From Ectopseudomonas mendocina (lineage in GTDB: Bacteria > Pseudomonadota > Gammaproteobacteria > Pseudomonadales > Pseudomonadaceae): a DNA stretch of 58,049 nt. Shown here one piece after another: positions 1 to 7,182 of this stretch. Made by a program: the position numbers and the translations under genes. The notes beneath the pieces are model-generated. The model did no database searches, was not told the DNA's origin, and saw nothing but the letters and a program-made list of their open reading frames with translations. The DNA lies in assembly GCF_008041835.1 (NCBI RefSeq), contig NZ_VRYE01000001.1:1-58049 (forward strand), written 5' to 3'. How positions within the stretch are numbered: position 1 is the stretch's first letter; each line of letters opens with the position of its first letter.

Positions 1-77
1 AATGGACCCTGGTGTGCCTGGCGTTGAACTTGAAACGCATGGCCACGTTGCGCCCGCATTCCGTTCAAAATGCGTGA
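1..77 (+). CDS. IS transposase, C-terminal end (partial at window edge)
   Basis: The frame beginning at base 3 reads WTLVCLALNLKRM and stops at 75-77. A Trp-[ST]-Leu-Val-Cys-x-Ala-Leu-Asn-Leu-Lys-Arg-Met ending is typical of the last helix of IS1182/IS5-type DDE transposases, so this is the 3' end of an insertion sequence whose body lies left of the window. Its terminal inverted repeat should lie in about 78-142 but cannot be placed without the other end. The downstream serine recombinase begins abruptly just after this, which suggests that the IS landed in that gene. The family call rests on about 24 residues and is an inference. Confidence 0.6.
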   Translation, partial: WTLVCLALNLKRMATLRPHSVQNA

Positions 78-142
78 ACAGAGGCTGAATCCGCTCGAAT
101 TCAGGAAATTCAGGGCAACAACCGGTTAAAAACGCTCAAATA

Positions 143-1516
143 GTGGGCAATTCGCTTTGTCTTTGTCGCGCTCTGTCCATTTATGAATTCAAGTCCGACA
201 GGCTGCTAGAGCCGCTAGAGATGCTTCCCTTACTTGGGAAGATCGTCAGTGCGGGAGTGGGGATTGTTACGCTGGATGACGGGTTAACCTACGACCAAAA
301 GTCAGTAAACAATAACCACTTGTTCCTACTCGTGGCGAAGGTTCAGCAGTCATACAACTATAGCGAGACTTTGTCTCGTCGGATAAACGCAGCATATGAC
401 CGACGTAGGAGGGACGCCAAAGAAGGTAAGGGAGTAAGGCGTCATACTCCGCTTTGGCTTGGCAAGGATGGAAAGCTGATCGAATCATTGGTGCCACTCG
501 TTAGGCAAGCTTTCGAAGATTATGCCGCTGGCTTAGGGGAGCGGCGTATCTGCCGACGCCTTCGGGAATCAGGTCATGAACTGCTACAGACGGTTAACGG
601 CACAACAGTGAAACGATGGCTCACCAATCCCACCGCGATTGGCTACTGGAACGATATACCGAACGTTTACGACCCCGTTGTTCCGAAGGAGCTTTTCTAT
701 CGTGTACAGCGGCAACTTGAGAACAATAAGAGTCAAAAACGAAGTGCCCCGACTACGTATATGCTAACGGGCTTAGTAAAATGCGGGATGTGCGGACGAA
801 ATTTTAACGTCAAAAAACACGCTAAAACGGGTTCGACGATGCAATGTACCAGCCGAGCCCGCCTAACTCTTGATGGCTGTAGCAATTCGAAGTCAATTCC
901 AAAACAAGTTCTTGAACGAGTACGTACCGATACATCGCTACCTTTTATTCAGCGTGCTTTGGCGGGGCAAATGCTCACGAAACAGCAAAAAAGGCGAATT
1001 GAAATTGAAGGCGAACTTGAGGAGATATCAAAGAGTATCGGGAATTTGGCAAGCACCATCGCAGCAGTAGGACTCGTTCCGGAAGTACAAGAGAAACTTA
1101 CTGCTATGCAGGCAGCACGAACTAAGCTTGAGGAAGAAAGGTTGATTCTTGACCGTTCGACTGAAGCAGAGGTGCCACTGGAAAAAATTGTTGAGGTGGA
1201 GTGGGACTATCTCCAAAATGACCCAATAAAGCTTAATGCGCTGCTGCAACAATCAGACTATGCGATCTGGTGTTATCCGGACGGTTCAATTAAAGTTAAC
1301 AATAACTTATGTTTGTGGCATTACAAAGGGTTTGATCGTTTAAAAGAATCATATGTCTATGAAGTATTTGGCGTGGAAGAATATCTACGAATGTTTAGGC
1401 CTGAGCATCAAGAATTTCTTGATGAAATAAATAGCAGGCCTTGCCCGCCACTGCCACCTAATACACTATTGGCATATTTGTTCAGAGAGCGCTACAGGCG
1501 TGGGGATAATGCTTAG
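143..1516 (+). pseudogene. large serine recombinase, 5'-truncated
   Basis: The remaining 457 residues match a large serine recombinase that has lost roughly the first 60 residues of the resolvase domain, including the catalytic Ser. What is left runs from a degenerate S-D-R-L-L (usual DRLSR) near residue 18 through the end of the resolvase domain and the long linking helix (about 58-90). Then come the recombinase domain (about 95-200), a zinc ribbon with C214-x2-C217, C235 and C246, and a coiled coil (about 280-340) as in integrases that control directionality. Family members start with a Y-x-R-x-S motif, which is absent here. Reading upstream meets a stop before any such motif, and an IS tail sits at 1-77. 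The listed GTG is only the first possible in-frame start. The protein is presumably inactive as a recombinase. Confidence 0.8.
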
Positions 1517-1966
1517 CCGAGTTTTTTGGATGATACGACCTGTTCTGCATCAGGAGATTTTTAGGTTTTTAACGAAATAACTAAATACAACTTCCCGCCA
1601 GCCCTTTGAAAATCAGAATCGCAGCAGAAAAGCTTGAGAAAAGCAAGAAATAGTTACTGCAACTATTGACAAAATCGCAATTGAATGAGACAATTAAAGA
1701 GTAGGGAAAGTAATTTTCTATTCCTTGCTCTTTTCGCTTCACCCTCTCGATTTTCTTCTTATCTTGCTTTAAAGCCAGCTCTCAGGTTTATCCTCCTTTG
1801 CCTGAGTTTTGGCTATTTCGAGCTAGCAATCTGACTTTCTAGTTTGTCCTCTTGAGTTCAAATGTTAGCTCACACCTGGGGCTGTGGTTCCTCTAAGTTA
1901 GCAGCCCTTTCTATTGCACTTAATTATTTATTTATCACAATCCTATTTTTGGAGGAGCACCTACGC
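1517..1966 (+). other. intergenic region and long leader before the zinc-knuckle operon
   Basis: No convincing gene lies in these 450 AT-rich bases. They hold a good sigma-70 type promoter at 1666-1694, so the operon starting at 1967 would have a leader of about 265 nt. The leader contains CTCAGG (around 1781) and CCTGAG (around 1801), which can form a hairpin whose loop carries TCCTCC. That loop is complementary to the GGAGGA ribosome binding site of the first gene at 1951-1956. An ATG at 1862 is in frame with the first gene but lacks a ribosome binding site. Confidence 0.55.
1666..1694 (+). promoter_or_regulatory. predicted sigma-70 promoter of the island operon
   Basis: A perfect -35 hexamer TTGACA (1666-1671) is followed after 17 bases by GACAAT (1689-1694), a 4 of 6 match to the -10 consensus. 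It points at the zinc-knuckle operon and lies just after the truncated recombinase. It is a sequence match only. Confidence 0.5.
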
Positions 1967-2278
1967 TTGTCTATTGTATCTATCAGTATTAAAAGAAAAT
2001 CTGCTTCTCATATCGTACAGCGCTCATGCTGTTGGTGTGGGAGTCCTATGGACACACAGCGCTCATCCCGAGTTTGCTGTTCATCTTTCTGTAACAACAA
2101 GCTTAGTTACACATTTAGAAGCCAATTCAAACACCGCTTTGCCACTCGTGGCGCTTTCATTGAGTGGATCGGACATTGTATCAAAGTCGAAGGTTTTCAC
2201 CCACTCAACGAAAAGCACCCACTATACAACCCACAACAAGAAGAAGGAGGAGAAAAGCTATGTGCCGATGCTGCGTAG
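1967..2278 (+). CDS. small zinc-knuckle protein, TTG start
   Basis: I read this as a 103-residue protein starting at TTG 1967, because a strong ribosome binding site GGAGGAG (1951-1957) sits 9 bases upstream. The in-frame ATG at 1862 has no such site and would add a hydrophobic stretch unlike its neighbours. The N-terminal part has C21-x2-C24-x13-C38-S-x2-C42, a four-cysteine zinc knuckle of the kind found in many phage and plasmid proteins. The rest is basic and aromatic-rich, with no recognised domain. Its 3' end overlaps the next gene (2260) by 19 bases, so the two are probably translationally coupled. The same knuckle recurs in the next gene and in the gene at 2768. Function is unknown; a nucleic-acid-binding role is inferred from the zinc knuckle. 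Confidence 0.6.
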   Translation: MSIVSISIKRKSASHIVQRSCCWCGSPMDTQRSSRVCCSSFCNNKLSYTFRSQFKHRFATRGAFIEWIGHCIKVEGFHPLNEKHPLYNPQQEEGGEKLCADAA

Positions 2279-2478
2279 TATGCAACAAACCAATTGAAGG
2301 TCGAAGCAACAGAATTTTATGTTCTAACGCCTGTACCATCCGCCTACACAGGCAACGCAAGAAAGTTTTGCAGGAAATTAAATCGATCCTACTGTCACTG
2401 ACAGACACAAACGCTATCAGGGCAGTGGAAACAGCAATTGTCGAGCTGTTGCAGCCTCTTCAGCTAACCAAGCAATAA
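2260..2478 (+). CDS. small zinc-knuckle protein (72 aa)
   Basis: The start at 2260 is chosen because AAGGAGGAG (about 2244-2252) lies directly upstream, although the frame is open further back. The product has C5-x2-C8-x12-C21-S-x2-C25, followed by a basic helix with several Arg and Lys, then a leucine-rich C-terminal half with no known domain. The cysteine spacing and the Cys-Ser at the third cysteine match the proteins at 1967 and 2768, so these look like members of one small family placed side by side. It overlaps the upstream gene by 19 bases. No function can be named; DNA or RNA binding is the likely role of the basic knuckle. Confidence 0.65.
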   Translation: MCRCCVVCNKPIEGRSNRILCSNACTIRLHRQRKKVLQEIKSILLSLTDTNAIRAVETAIVELLQPLQLTKQ

Positions 2479-2616
2479 ATCCCGCCGTAACCTGTGTATT
2501 TGCAGGTAAAAATCAGCATAGAAACCACAACAAGCTACAAGGCAGTTATTTTCCTTGGGTGGAGTTCTATTGCTTTTTAAACGGTAAAAATACCAATAAA
2601 CACAAGGGAGCTACAA

Positions 2617-2805
2617 ATGCGCCTCAGACTCAACGAACGAAGTCAGACCGAATTATTGAAGCTTATGGAGCTGATGGGATTCGCCAGTACCAGCCCGAGC
2701 TATGTAATTCAAAAGCTTATTAGCCAGCAATACGCACTATTAAAGACCCCAGAACGAGAGGTTTATAATGACAATCAAGAGGAAACGAATCTGCGAACAC
2801 TGTAA
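2617..2805 (+). CDS. ribbon-helix-helix-like small protein
   Basis: The 62-residue product begins with a short basic strand (MRLRLNERS). Two helices follow: Q-T-E-L-L-K-L-M-E-L-M-G, and then S-P-S-Y-V-I-Q-K-L-I after a Ser-Thr-Ser-Pro turn. This is the outline of an Arc/CopG ribbon-helix-helix DNA-binding domain. AAGGGAG precedes the ATG at good spacing. The last 38 bases overlap the start of the 450-residue gene at 2768 in another frame, so the two are likely co-translated. In mobile elements such proteins often act as autorepressors or accessory factors, which is inference here. The family call is by pattern only. Confidence 0.6.
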   Translation: MRLRLNERSQTELLKLMELMGFASTSPSYVIQKLISQQYALLKTPEREVYNDNQEETNLRTL

Positions 2806-4120
2806 TACTGAGTTCCAAACCTCGCAACACAAAGCTAAATTCTGCTCAAAAAGCTGTAAAGACAAATTTCGCTCCAACAAAACAGCCAGCAATAGAATAA
2901 AAAAACTACCCTGCTCTGATGCATGGCTCTGGATTGCAAGAGAATGCCAGCGAGCTGGTACAGTAGAAATCCTGCAAGATGTAGATTTAGAAAAACTCTT
3001 TGAAGTTTATAACTATCGTTACAAGTGCTACGGATACGATAGCGAAAAAAATAACTCTAAATTTCACATATGCCACATTAGTCCTACAGCAGGAAAAGAC
3101 ACTGTAGGGCTACTGAACCATCAGAACCTTTTCATTGGTAGTAGCCTAGCTAATCAAGTGCAAGGCTCAAAATGCTATCAAGGTCAGGGTTTAAGCATCC
3201 GTCGATCTGCCTTGTCTAAGCGCTGGCTGACCAGTAAGGAAGAAACACACGCTAAGACGCTTGAGAAGGTGAAGAAGTATCTCGGTCAGAAGCTAATCGA
3301 CTACGCACGAAAGCACCCGATTAAAAAGGCTCAGCGCTTTGTCTTAGCAGAGCGTATCAGCAAGCTACCTGAGAATACGCTCTCCCTTGCTGACCTTCAG
3401 AAAATGGGCACACAGGCTCTCAGGAAGCTTGAGGCTGAGCTACTGGGCAAAAGCCTATTCACCATCAGCTTGATGGCAAAGCGTAGTCTTGTAGTGTACT
3501 TGGAAGAATTAGAGCGGTTTGCATCCTATGGTACAGAGAGGCAAGGCGACCTGTTGTTTGTAGCGGCTGCTGTGAGGGCAGTGGCTCAGATGCTGGCACA
3601 GAACCCAGGTGAACACGGATTAAGTAGCATCACAGCGACCAACTGTCGCTGGTATTACGAATACAAGCCTTTATCACTCAAATCTGAAAAAGAACTCTCC
3701 AAGCTTCGAGACTTTATTAGCTTTACCGCATTCAACACTCTGCAAGGCGCAGAAATAGATCGAGGCTTGATCACAAACACGCTTCGTAGCTATTTGCAAG
3801 TAGATTCATTAACTGTTGTAGAGAATGGAGAACCTGACTTCAGCCCTTCATTTGATCTGCCTTATCTCACAGATGAGATTAATGAGTACAGCGAAAACGT
3901 CAAAAAGCTAAAGGCCGCTTTTGTTCTTGTGGGGCTGGTGCAGAATGCTGACCTACACCGCATCAGCGAGAATGACAAATCTAACTCATTCCTGGCTGTT
4001 TTTAATGCTGATGTGCATTGCCGAGAGTATTACGACTACCCTGATGACTACTATCAAGTCGAAGATCCAATAATCCCCAGTCAAAGACCATCGCCAGATA
4101 CTACTTGGATACCATTTTAA
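2768..4120 (+). CDS. zinc-knuckle protein with HNH-like motif, function unknown
   Basis: This is the largest cargo protein (450 aa). The N-terminus has C9-x2-C12-x13-C26-S-x2-C30 followed by basic residues. At about 98-140 lies C-H103-I-S-P, then G-L-L-N-H-Q-N120-L and A-N129-Q. This arrangement resembles the His / Asn / Asn-or-His layout of HNH (beta-beta-alpha metal) nucleases, with the Asn-Leu pair at the expected place. A Lys-rich helical region follows, and the C-terminal 250 residues match nothing I recognise. The end is acidic and Tyr/Pro-rich. Its start overlaps the small gene at 2617 by 38 bases and GAGAGG precedes it. The protein could be a nuclease or a structural zinc-binding protein. 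The HNH reading is inference because the canonical Asp-His pair is replaced by Cys-His. Confidence 0.6.
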   Translation: MTIKRKRICEHCNTEFQTSQHKAKFCSKSCKDKFRSNKTASNRIKKLPCSDAWLWIARECQRAGTVEILQDVDLEKLFEVYNYRYKCYGYDSEKNNSKFHICHISPTAGKDTVGLLNHQNLFIGSSLANQVQGSKCYQGQGLSIRRSALSKRWLTSKEETHAKTLEKVKKYLGQKLIDYARKHPIKKAQRFVLAERISKLPENTLSLADLQKMGTQALRKLEAELLGKSLFTISLMAKRSLVVYLEELERFASYGTERQGDLLFVAAAVRAVAQMLAQNPGEHGLSSITATNCRWYYEYKPLSLKSEKELSKLRDFISFTAFNTLQGAEIDRGLITNTLRSYLQVDSLTVVENGEPDFSPSFDLPYLTDEINEYSENVKKLKAAFVLVGLVQNADLHRISENDKSNSFLAVFNADVHCREYYDYPDDYYQVEDPIIPSQRPSPDTTWIPF

Positions 4121-4223
4121 ATCAACAGGCTTAGTAGTAATAAATATTGCACCACATATCACTCAAGCCTTACTGCCACTAAGCCCTCACCAATCCAAAC
4201 AACAAAAGAGGATAAAACAAATA

Positions 4224-4424
4224 ATGACCAAAGAAAAGAAACATGAGCTTCTATTGCTGGTACAGCAGAGACATCAAGAGGCTTTAATAGAAGAGCAAGA
4301 AGAGCTATCAGAGCAAACTAAATCTTCAGTTAAAGCTAAGTCTAACGCTACTCCCAAGCCAGCAAGTACAGAGGTACGGGCAGCTATCAAAGCACTTATC
4401 AAGCAATCCAAGCGTTCTATTTAA
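4224..4424 (+). CDS. small charged hypothetical protein (66 aa)
   Basis: The product is helical and strongly charged, with an N-terminal Lys/Glu/Gln-rich stretch, a Ser/Thr/Ala/Pro linker and a basic C-terminus (A-L-I-K-Q-S-K-R-S). AGAGGAT precedes the ATG. It is followed 27 bases later by the gene at 4451, so the two probably share a transcript. I do not recognise a family. Its AT-rich codon use matches the rest of the island. Confidence 0.5.
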   Translation: MTKEKKHELLLLVQQRHQEALIEEQEELSEQTKSSVKAKSNATPKPASTEVRAAIKALIKQSKRSI

Positions 4425-4450
4425 ATCCACCCAACAAAAGGAATCAATCC

Positions 4451-4936
4451 ATGACTACAAAAACCACCATAAAAGGCTCACCAGCCGAGTACAGCCAAGC
4501 AGAGCTAACCCGCCTTCAAGAACAACGCGCGAACCTATATCTCCATGCTGAAAATTATGAATACGTCAAAGGTGACATTGCATATAACTTCCTAATGGCT
4601 GTGATTGAGAAAGAAAAGGAAGGCTACACACTATGCTCAAAGACACCAATCAATATGATGCCTCTGGCATTCAGAGCACGGATGATTAAGCCACAAGAGA
4701 TACAGGAAGCTGAGTTAACTGTAATTTATGAACAGACTAAAACAGATTATTTCGAAGCCCTTAAAAAAGAACGTGAAGACTACAAAAAGCTTCTTGTGCA
4801 GCAGCTAATGGAAGCTGAAGAAGAAAAAGAGCGGAAGCGTCAGGAACAAGCCAAGGCTAAGAAGCTTGCAGACTTTGAAAAACAGGCAGACGAATGCTAT
4901 GGCGAAATGCAGTTGCCGGAAAAACACAGCGTATAA
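4451..4936 (+). CDS. hypothetical protein with C-terminal coiled coil (161 aa)
   Basis: AAAGGAATC precedes the ATG. The first 85 residues are mixed, with Y-S-Q-A-E-L-T-R-L-Q-E-Q-R and a later K-T-P-I-N-M-M-P-L-A-F stretch. From about residue 90 to 150 the sequence is almost entirely Glu, Lys, Gln, Arg and Ala, which predicts a long helix or coiled coil. No domain is recognised. It is the last gene of the rightward island operon and converges on the lipoprotein pair at 5036-6288. Confidence 0.55.
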   Translation: MTTKTTIKGSPAEYSQAELTRLQEQRANLYLHAENYEYVKGDIAYNFLMAVIEKEKEGYTLCSKTPINMMPLAFRARMIKPQEIQEAELTVIYEQTKTDYFEALKKEREDYKKLLVQQLMEAEEEKERKRQEQAKAKKLADFEKQADECYGEMQLPEKHSV

Positions 4937-4944
4937 ACAGAAGA

Positions 4945-4980
4945 AAGGGGCTATAGCAGACTACTCACGCCAAGCCCCTT
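4945..4980 (+). terminator. weak hairpin between convergent island genes
   Basis: AAGGGGCT (4945-4952) pairs perfectly with AGCCCCTT (4973-4980) across a 20-base loop, just after the stop of the last operon gene. There is no T tract, so it may be a weak terminator or an mRNA 3' stabiliser. Confidence 0.35.
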
Positions 4981-5035
4981 ACACTCTCAAACACTGATTC
5001 TATCTAGCTTCATGACTAAGAGTGGTTAAGCGCCA

Positions 5036-5740
5036 CTACTCACGCATGATAATTTTCTTTCGCCGCAAGTATTCGTCGTAAGAAATACTATCATCTTGGG
5101 AAAGCTCGTCTAACAACTGCTCTTTAGACTTACTTATCTCAGTTTTCTTATCACTAACGCTAAGAGCCGCAACGAAATCATTATCAGAGAATAGCTGAGA
5201 CATGCCATCAGACAATGCTTTGCTAAGCGCCAGCGCTGCATTATTACCTGTCGCCAACTGAGTATTTTCTTCTTTACCCTGAGCAACTATCCCACGACTG
5301 TATATCTCACGACCATCTGGAGTAACAACATCAACAGAGAACTCGAAGTCAGCAACAGCATCTCCAGAGAAAAAACCGAGCTTGTGGTCATTATAGAAGC
5401 GCCTTACTTCAGCTCTAAGCAGTATCGAAGGACTGTTTTGACTCACCCGAAAACCTCGATTAGTAAGCTCATCCCTAATGGCACTTGACACGATTGTCGG
5501 GATATCCTGCCTAGATAAAATTGGAGCAGTCTCCATACCGTAGCCATTCTTTTTACTACTTACTCGCTGCTTGTCAGCACGGCTATCGGTAGTACTTACA
5601 CCCACTATAATTTCTTGGTATTCCTGACTGCTTTTTACTCCAGCCTGTGGATTGTAAGTGATATCAATTACTTCACTTGTAAATGCACAACCATGAAGCA
5701 TCATTGCCGCGATTAAAATGAAATAAAATTTCATACTCAT
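5036..5740 (-). CDS. YajG-like outer-membrane lipoprotein with SHOCT-like tail
   Basis: The 234-residue product has a lipoprotein signal with the lipobox L-H-G-C (Cys18). The mature part resembles YajG-type lipoproteins: an N-terminal strand ending Y-N-P, then D-x-R, then I-x-D-E-L-T-N-R-G-F. The last 25 residues (about 209-233) have the form L-L-D-E-L-x2-D-x-S-I-S-Y-D-E-Y-x-R-R-x2-I-I. This looks like the short C-terminal oligomerisation tail called SHOCT, and it is shared with the lipoprotein encoded just upstream. The start overlaps the end of that gene by 4 bases (ATGA), so the pair is an operon. Function is unknown. It lacks a visible connection to the recombinases, so it is probably cargo acting at the cell envelope. 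Confidence 0.7.
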   Translation of the reverse strand: MSMKFYFILIAAMMLHGCAFTSEVIDITYNPQAGVKSSQEYQEIIVGVSTTDSRADKQRVSSKKNGYGMETAPILSRQDIPTIVSSAIRDELTNRGFRVSQNSPSILLRAEVRRFYNDHKLGFFSGDAVADFEFSVDVVTPDGREIYSRGIVAQGKEENTQLATGNNAALALSKALSDGMSQLFSDNDFVAALSVSDKKTEISKSKEQLLDELSQDDSISYDEYLRRKKIIMRE

Positions 5741-6288
5741 CTTCCTTGTTTACTTCTGTTAATAATCTCATAGCGTCGACGATATTCATCATACGAAATT
5801 GATGGATCATTAGCTATTTCATCCAGCACAGCCTGATTGCTATTACTTTCTGAACTTTCGGAGCTTTCAGTCAAGGCCCGAGTTGAGTTTTCCTCAGGCA
5901 GGAGACTCACACTAACATGTTTGGGAAGCTTATACATTGCACCGGTTACCGGATCAACAAAAAGCATTCCAACTAGCCCACCAATAGCAATATTCCCCCA
6001 ATACCATCCATCAATTTCGCTATCAATTATAGCTGTTTGTGCTGTATAGCCTTCTTTTGTGTAGATTACTTTATATGTTTCTCCATCAAAGTAACCAGAG
6101 CCAGCCTCAAGACTTACCTGACTAGGAGTATGGCCTTTGGAAACCGATAAGCCATCTTCATTACGAATTTCAAAGCTTGCTCCTGACGGGTAGGAGTCAA
6201 CAGAGACTGGGTAGCGAGAGTCGCTAACAATGCTTGCGCACCCAGTTAGGCTAATTAGTACCGGTAGAGCTAGGAGAATTGACTTCAT
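5737..6288 (-). CDS. lipoprotein with SHOCT-like tail, first of a pair
   Basis: The ATG at 6288 is preferred over the GTG at 6306 because it gives a clean lipoprotein signal, M-K-S-I-L-L-A-L-P-V-L-I-S-L-T-G-C (Cys17). The mature protein has a PEGA-like segment (Y-P-V-S-V-D-S-Y-P-S-G-A, later Y-T-K-E-G-Y) and a hydrophobic Gly-rich stretch around 95-115 (W-Y-W-G-N-I-A-I-G-G-L-V-G). Similar stretches occur in small bacterial PEGA lipoproteins. A Ser/Glu linker follows, then the tail D-E-I-A-N-D-P-S-I-S-Y-D-E-Y-R-R-R, nearly the same as in the downstream gene. It is the first gene of a two-gene leftward operon with its own promoter at 6318-6346. The physiological role is unknown. Confidence 0.7.
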   Translation of the reverse strand: MKSILLALPVLISLTGCASIVSDSRYPVSVDSYPSGASFEIRNEDGLSVSKGHTPSQVSLEAGSGYFDGETYKVIYTKEGYTAQTAIIDSEIDGWYWGNIAIGGLVGMLFVDPVTGAMYKLPKHVSVSLLPEENSTRALTESSESSESNSNQAVLDEIANDPSISYDEYRRRYEIINRSKQGR

Positions 6289-6317
6289 AGTGCATCCATT
6301 CGTCACGGCGAATTGCC

Positions 6318-6346
6318 ATCATAGCAAGATAAAAACCATCTGGTAA
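6318..6346 (-). promoter_or_regulatory. predicted promoter of the lipoprotein pair
   Basis: On the minus strand TTACCA (complement of 6341-6346), 17 bases, then TATGAT (complement of 6318-6323) lies 30 bases before the ATG at 6288. This is a good sigma-70 match by eye only. Confidence 0.5.
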
Positions 6347-6369
6347 CTAACTCCCCCCAACTTAAGCCT

Positions 6370-6485
6370 GGTATCAAAAACGGTCGATTCTGACACCTAA
6401 TCACATCAATCCGTTCTTTGGTGTCAAAAAATAGTGTTTTACATTTTGAACCCAGTAGATATAATGACACCGCGTTATTGATACC
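6370..6485. other. res recombination site of the serine resolvase
   Basis: Several copies of the half-site GGTRTCA / TGAYACC are arranged as in Tn3-type res sites. Site I is 28 bp (GGTATCA 6370-6376 to TGACACC 6391-6397). A 22-bp spacer follows. Site II begins with GGTGTCA at 6420 and ends with a degenerate TGAACC near 6452. A 5-6 bp gap then leads to site III, with TGACACC 6465-6471 and TGATACC 6479-6485. The 28-22-34-5-25 layout is the known geometry for Tn3 and gamma-delta res, with site I farthest from the resolvase gene, as here. Crossover would be expected at the centre of site I (about 6383). The fit is strong although I could not align it to a reference. Confidence 0.75.
6438..6465 (+). 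promoter_or_regulatory. resolvase promoter inside the res site
   Basis: TTTACA (6438-6443), 16 bases, and a perfect TATAAT (6460-6465) lie within sites II-III. Bound resolvase would cover them, which implies autorepression as known for tnpR genes. Confidence 0.6.
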
Positions 6486-6499
6486 TTGAGGTTTCCGCT

Positions 6500-7060
6500 A
6501 TGTCCCGCACTTTCCTTTACTGCCGCGTCAGCACCGCCGACCAAACCACTGCCAACCAAGTGCAGGAAGTAAAAGCAGCAGGCTTTGATATTCAGCAGCA
6601 GCGCATAGTGGAGGAAATAATCTCAGGCAGCACCAGCGCAAGCGAGCGCAAGGGCTTTCAGAAGCTAATGGATCGAATGGAAGCCACTGACGTACTGGTA
6701 GTGACCAAGCTTGACCGCTTGGGCCGTAACGCCATCGACGTGCAGCAGACAGTGCAGATGCTTGAGGGTAAGGGTATCCGGGTTCACTGCCTCGCCCTTG
6801 GTGGTGTAGACCTCACCAGTGCAGCGGGAAAGATGACAATGGGCGTTCTGGCTGCTGTAGCCGAGTTTGAGCGTGACCTACTGATAGAACGCACTCAGGC
6901 AGGCTTAGAGCGTGCAAAGAAAGATGGCAAAACGCTGGGCCGCCCTGCTGCCGCAAGCCGTGAAGACGTTCAAAAACTGAAAGCTGAAGGTGTGAGTCAG
7001 AGCCAAGCAGCCAAGCATCTAGAGGTCAGCTTATCGACCATCAAACGCCTATGGGCCTAA
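6500..7060 (+). CDS. small serine recombinase (resolvase/invertase family)
   Basis: This is a full-length 186-residue resolvase, the usual size for TnpR/Pin-type enzymes. The N-terminal catalytic domain has Y7-C-R9-V-S11-T with the nucleophile Ser11. It also has the V-T-K-L-D-R-L-G-R active-site helix near residues 67-76 and the hydrophobic E-helix approach A-G-K-M-T-M-G-V-L-A-A-V-A-E-F-E-R. The C-terminus (about 150-186) is a helix-turn-helix with V-S-Q-S-Q-A-A-K-H-L-E-V-S-L-S-T-I-K-R-L. The gene follows its own res site, so it probably resolves cointegrates or dimers of the element. No DDE transposase partner remains in the window apart from the IS tail. A terminator follows at 7069. Confidence 0.92.
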   Translation: MSRTFLYCRVSTADQTTANQVQEVKAAGFDIQQQRIVEEIISGSTSASERKGFQKLMDRMEATDVLVVTKLDRLGRNAIDVQQTVQMLEGKGIRVHCLALGGVDLTSAAGKMTMGVLAAVAEFERDLLIERTQAGLERAKKDGKTLGRPAAASREDVQKLKAEGVSQSQAAKHLEVSLSTIKRLWA

Positions 7061-7068
7061 CGAACAGC

Positions 7069-7100
7069 AGCCCCAGCCTAACAAGCCGGGGCTTTTCTTT
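7069..7100 (+). terminator. terminator after the resolvase
   Basis: AGCCCC (7069-7074) pairs with GGGGCT (7088-7093), followed by TTTCTTTT. Confidence 0.7.
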
Positions 7101-7182
7101 TGTCGGATTTTAACGAATCCAAACCGCTTTACAGCCCTTAACCGCTGGGGTGGTTCGGCAGTTGAGCTATCCCGCTGGGGAT

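Noticed and set aside
1862..1966. ATG-initiated upstream extension of the first zinc-knuckle gene
   Set aside because: No ribosome binding site precedes it and the added residues are hydrophobic and unlike the rest; the TTG at 1967 has a perfect one.
7142..7180. Repeated CCGCTGGGG near the island's right end, considered as a terminal or attachment repeat
   Set aside because: Only nine bases, both copies on the same side, and no matching copy near the left end.
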